From JAWLBM01 sp041687675 (GTDB lineage: Bacteria > Pseudomonadota > Alphaproteobacteria > Rhizobiales > Pleomorphomonadaceae), in assembly GCA_041687675.1 (NCBI GenBank), contig JAWLBM010000001.1, positions 1-64,000 of the forward strand: a DNA stretch of 64,000 bases. The letters run 5' to 3'. Below the pieces are notes generated by a model, which was not told the origin of the DNA, made no database searches, and saw only the letters and a program-made list of their open reading frames with translations. Position 1 is the first letter of the stretch. Each line of letters opens with the position of its first letter. Positions 63,291 to 64,000 of this stretch are shown piece by piece. Made by a program: the position numbers and the translations under genes.

Positions 63291-63679
63291 CCTCCTGCGT
63301 CGGCATCGTCATCGTCTCCCATTCCCCGCTCGTCGCCGCCGGCGCCGCCGAGATGGTGCGCGAGATGGTGGGGGACGAGGTGCCGCTCGCCCATTGCGGC
63401 GGCAACCCGGACGGGGGGCTCGGCACCAGCGTCGAGAAGATCATGGCGGCGATCGACAGCGCCTGGTCGGACAAGGGCGTGGCGATCCTCGTCGACCTCG
63501 GCGGCGCCGAGACCAACAGCGAGATGGCGATCGAGATGCTCCCCGCGGACCGGCAGGGCAGGGTGGTCGTCTGCAACGCCCCGATCGTGGAGGGCGCGGT
63601 GATGGCGGCCACCGAGGCGTCCAGCGGCGCCTCGCTCGACCAGGTCCGCCGCACCGCCGAGGAACTGTCGCCGCGCTGA
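63287..63679 (+). CDS. dhaM: PTS-type phosphoryl donor DhaM (EIIA-Dha)
   Basis: A 130-residue EIIA-like domain of the mannose fold. The phospho-accepting His is His12 in IVIVSHSPLVAAG; GNPDGGLGTSVEKIMAAI and ILVDLGGAETNSEMAIEML complete the signature. It relays phosphate from HPr to DhaL-bound nucleotide. In E. coli DhaM is fused to HPr and EI-like domains; here the EIIA part is free and HPr is a separate gene immediately downstream. Confidence 0.94.
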   Translation: MTSCVGIVIVSHSPLVAAGAAEMVREMVGDEVPLAHCGGNPDGGLGTSVEKIMAAIDSAWSDKGVAILVDLGGAETNSEMAIEMLPADRQGRVVVCNAPIVEGAVMAATEASSGASLDQVRRTAEELSPR

Positions 63680-63715
63680 CCGGCGCGGACGCATGGAGAG
63701 GCACCGGAACCCGCG

Positions 63716-64000
63716 ATGAACGACACCGTATCCGACGTCCACACAGCCTCCGTGCTGATGACCCACGAGGTCGGGCTGCACGCCCGGCCCTCGGTCAAGC
63801 TCACCAAGCTCGCCAAGGGCTTCGACGCCGAGGTCGGGATCGCCGCCGCGGCGGAGGGGCCGTGGATCGACGCCAAGAGCATCGTCAAGGTCATGGCCAT
63901 GAAGGCGCCGAAGGGGGTGACGCTCCACTTCCGCGCCTCCGGGCCGCAGGGCGCGGAGGCGGTGACGGCGCTCGCCGGCCTGGTCGCCCGCGACTTCGAC
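63716..64000 (+). CDS. HPr family phosphocarrier (partial, runs past the window)
   Basis: The first 95 codons of an HPr-like protein. The active-site His22 lies in EVGLHARPSVKLTKLAKG, and the regulatory-serine region reads AKSIVKVMAMKAPKGVTL. It starts at ATG 63716, 37 bp after dhaM. The 95 codons already cover a typical HPr, so the gene either ends shortly beyond or continues into a fused enzyme I domain. It supplies phosphate to DhaM and, presumably, receives it from EI encoded just outside the window. Confidence 0.9.
   Translation, partial: MNDTVSDVHTASVLMTHEVGLHARPSVKLTKLAKGFDAEVGIAAAAEGPWIDAKSIVKVMAMKAPKGVTLHFRASGPQGAEAVTALAGLVARDFD

Overview
The window is a GC-rich (about 70 %) chromosomal segment of an alphaproteobacterium. 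The gene set points to the Hyphomicrobiales (Rhizobiales): a haem-PAS FixL/FixJ/FixK cascade, a PodJ-like polarity protein, the ornithine-lipid acyltransferase OlsB, an Agrobacterium/Sinorhizobium-type phospholipid N-methyltransferase PmtA, an olsB/pmtA/dnaKJ/hrcA-grpE housekeeping backbone, CtrA-type boxes (TTAA-N7-TTAAC) and palindromic intergenic repeats typical of rhizobia. I cannot name the genus; a member of a lesser-known high-GC family is an inference. No prophage, transposase, CRISPR array, tRNA or rRNA gene was recognised. Coding density is high and most genes are core genes.

Layout. 1-3.6 kb: the helicase and phosphoesterase of the 'ligase-associated' DNA repair set, preceded by inverted palindromic repeats. 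3.6-6.4 kb (minus): a lone GSU2403-type nucleotidyltransferase whose promoter is overlaid by a 28-bp palindrome, then a TauE permease/TIGR02186 pair. 6.6-12.3 kb: podJ-like gene divergent from a LiuR-type MerR regulator (CtrA-like box between them), plus two small envelope proteins. 12.4-16.6 kb: a convergent LuxR-type response regulator and an SLC5-STAC hybrid kinase (CrbSR/MctSR type). 16.8-18.5 kb: mscL and an aminotransferase. 18.6-21.9 kb: fixL-fixJ-single receiver-fixK with a FixJ-like operator before fixK. 22.3-27.2 kb: rpmI-rplT, pheS, a DUF559 nuclease-like insert with foreign codon use, repeats, pheT. 27.3-30.5 kb: mepA and an HD-GYP gene diverging from a perfect CtrA box, and a degenerate STT3-like membrane protein. 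30.7-35.4 kb: olsB, lepA, acetyltransferase, MarR regulator, pmtA. 35.6-42.7 kb: dnaJ-dnaK with an RpoH-type promoter, an SPFH protein, a VOC protein, a TRIC channel, grpE. 42.8-53.3 kb: hrcA, rph-rdgB-hemW, an LpoA-like lipoprotein, rsmI-yraN, gshB, comM, ghrA. 53.5-56.7 kb: wrbA divergent from an isomerase-oxidoreductase operon with a cluster of TGAACA operators between.

56.8-64 kb and beyond the right edge: one tightly coupled operon for a binding-protein ABC importer (binding protein, two permeases, a 71-residue membrane protein, two different ATPases) followed by dhaL, dhaM and an HPr gene. This joins ATP-driven import to PEP-dependent phosphorylation of a dihydroxyacetone-like substrate and is the most interesting accessory system here. 

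Regulation visible in the sequence: several sigma-70-like promoters share TTNCGC-N17-TASAAG (mscL, rpmI, rph, and approximately pheS); dnaK has a textbook alphaproteobacterial heat-shock promoter; two cell-envelope loci carry CtrA-type boxes.
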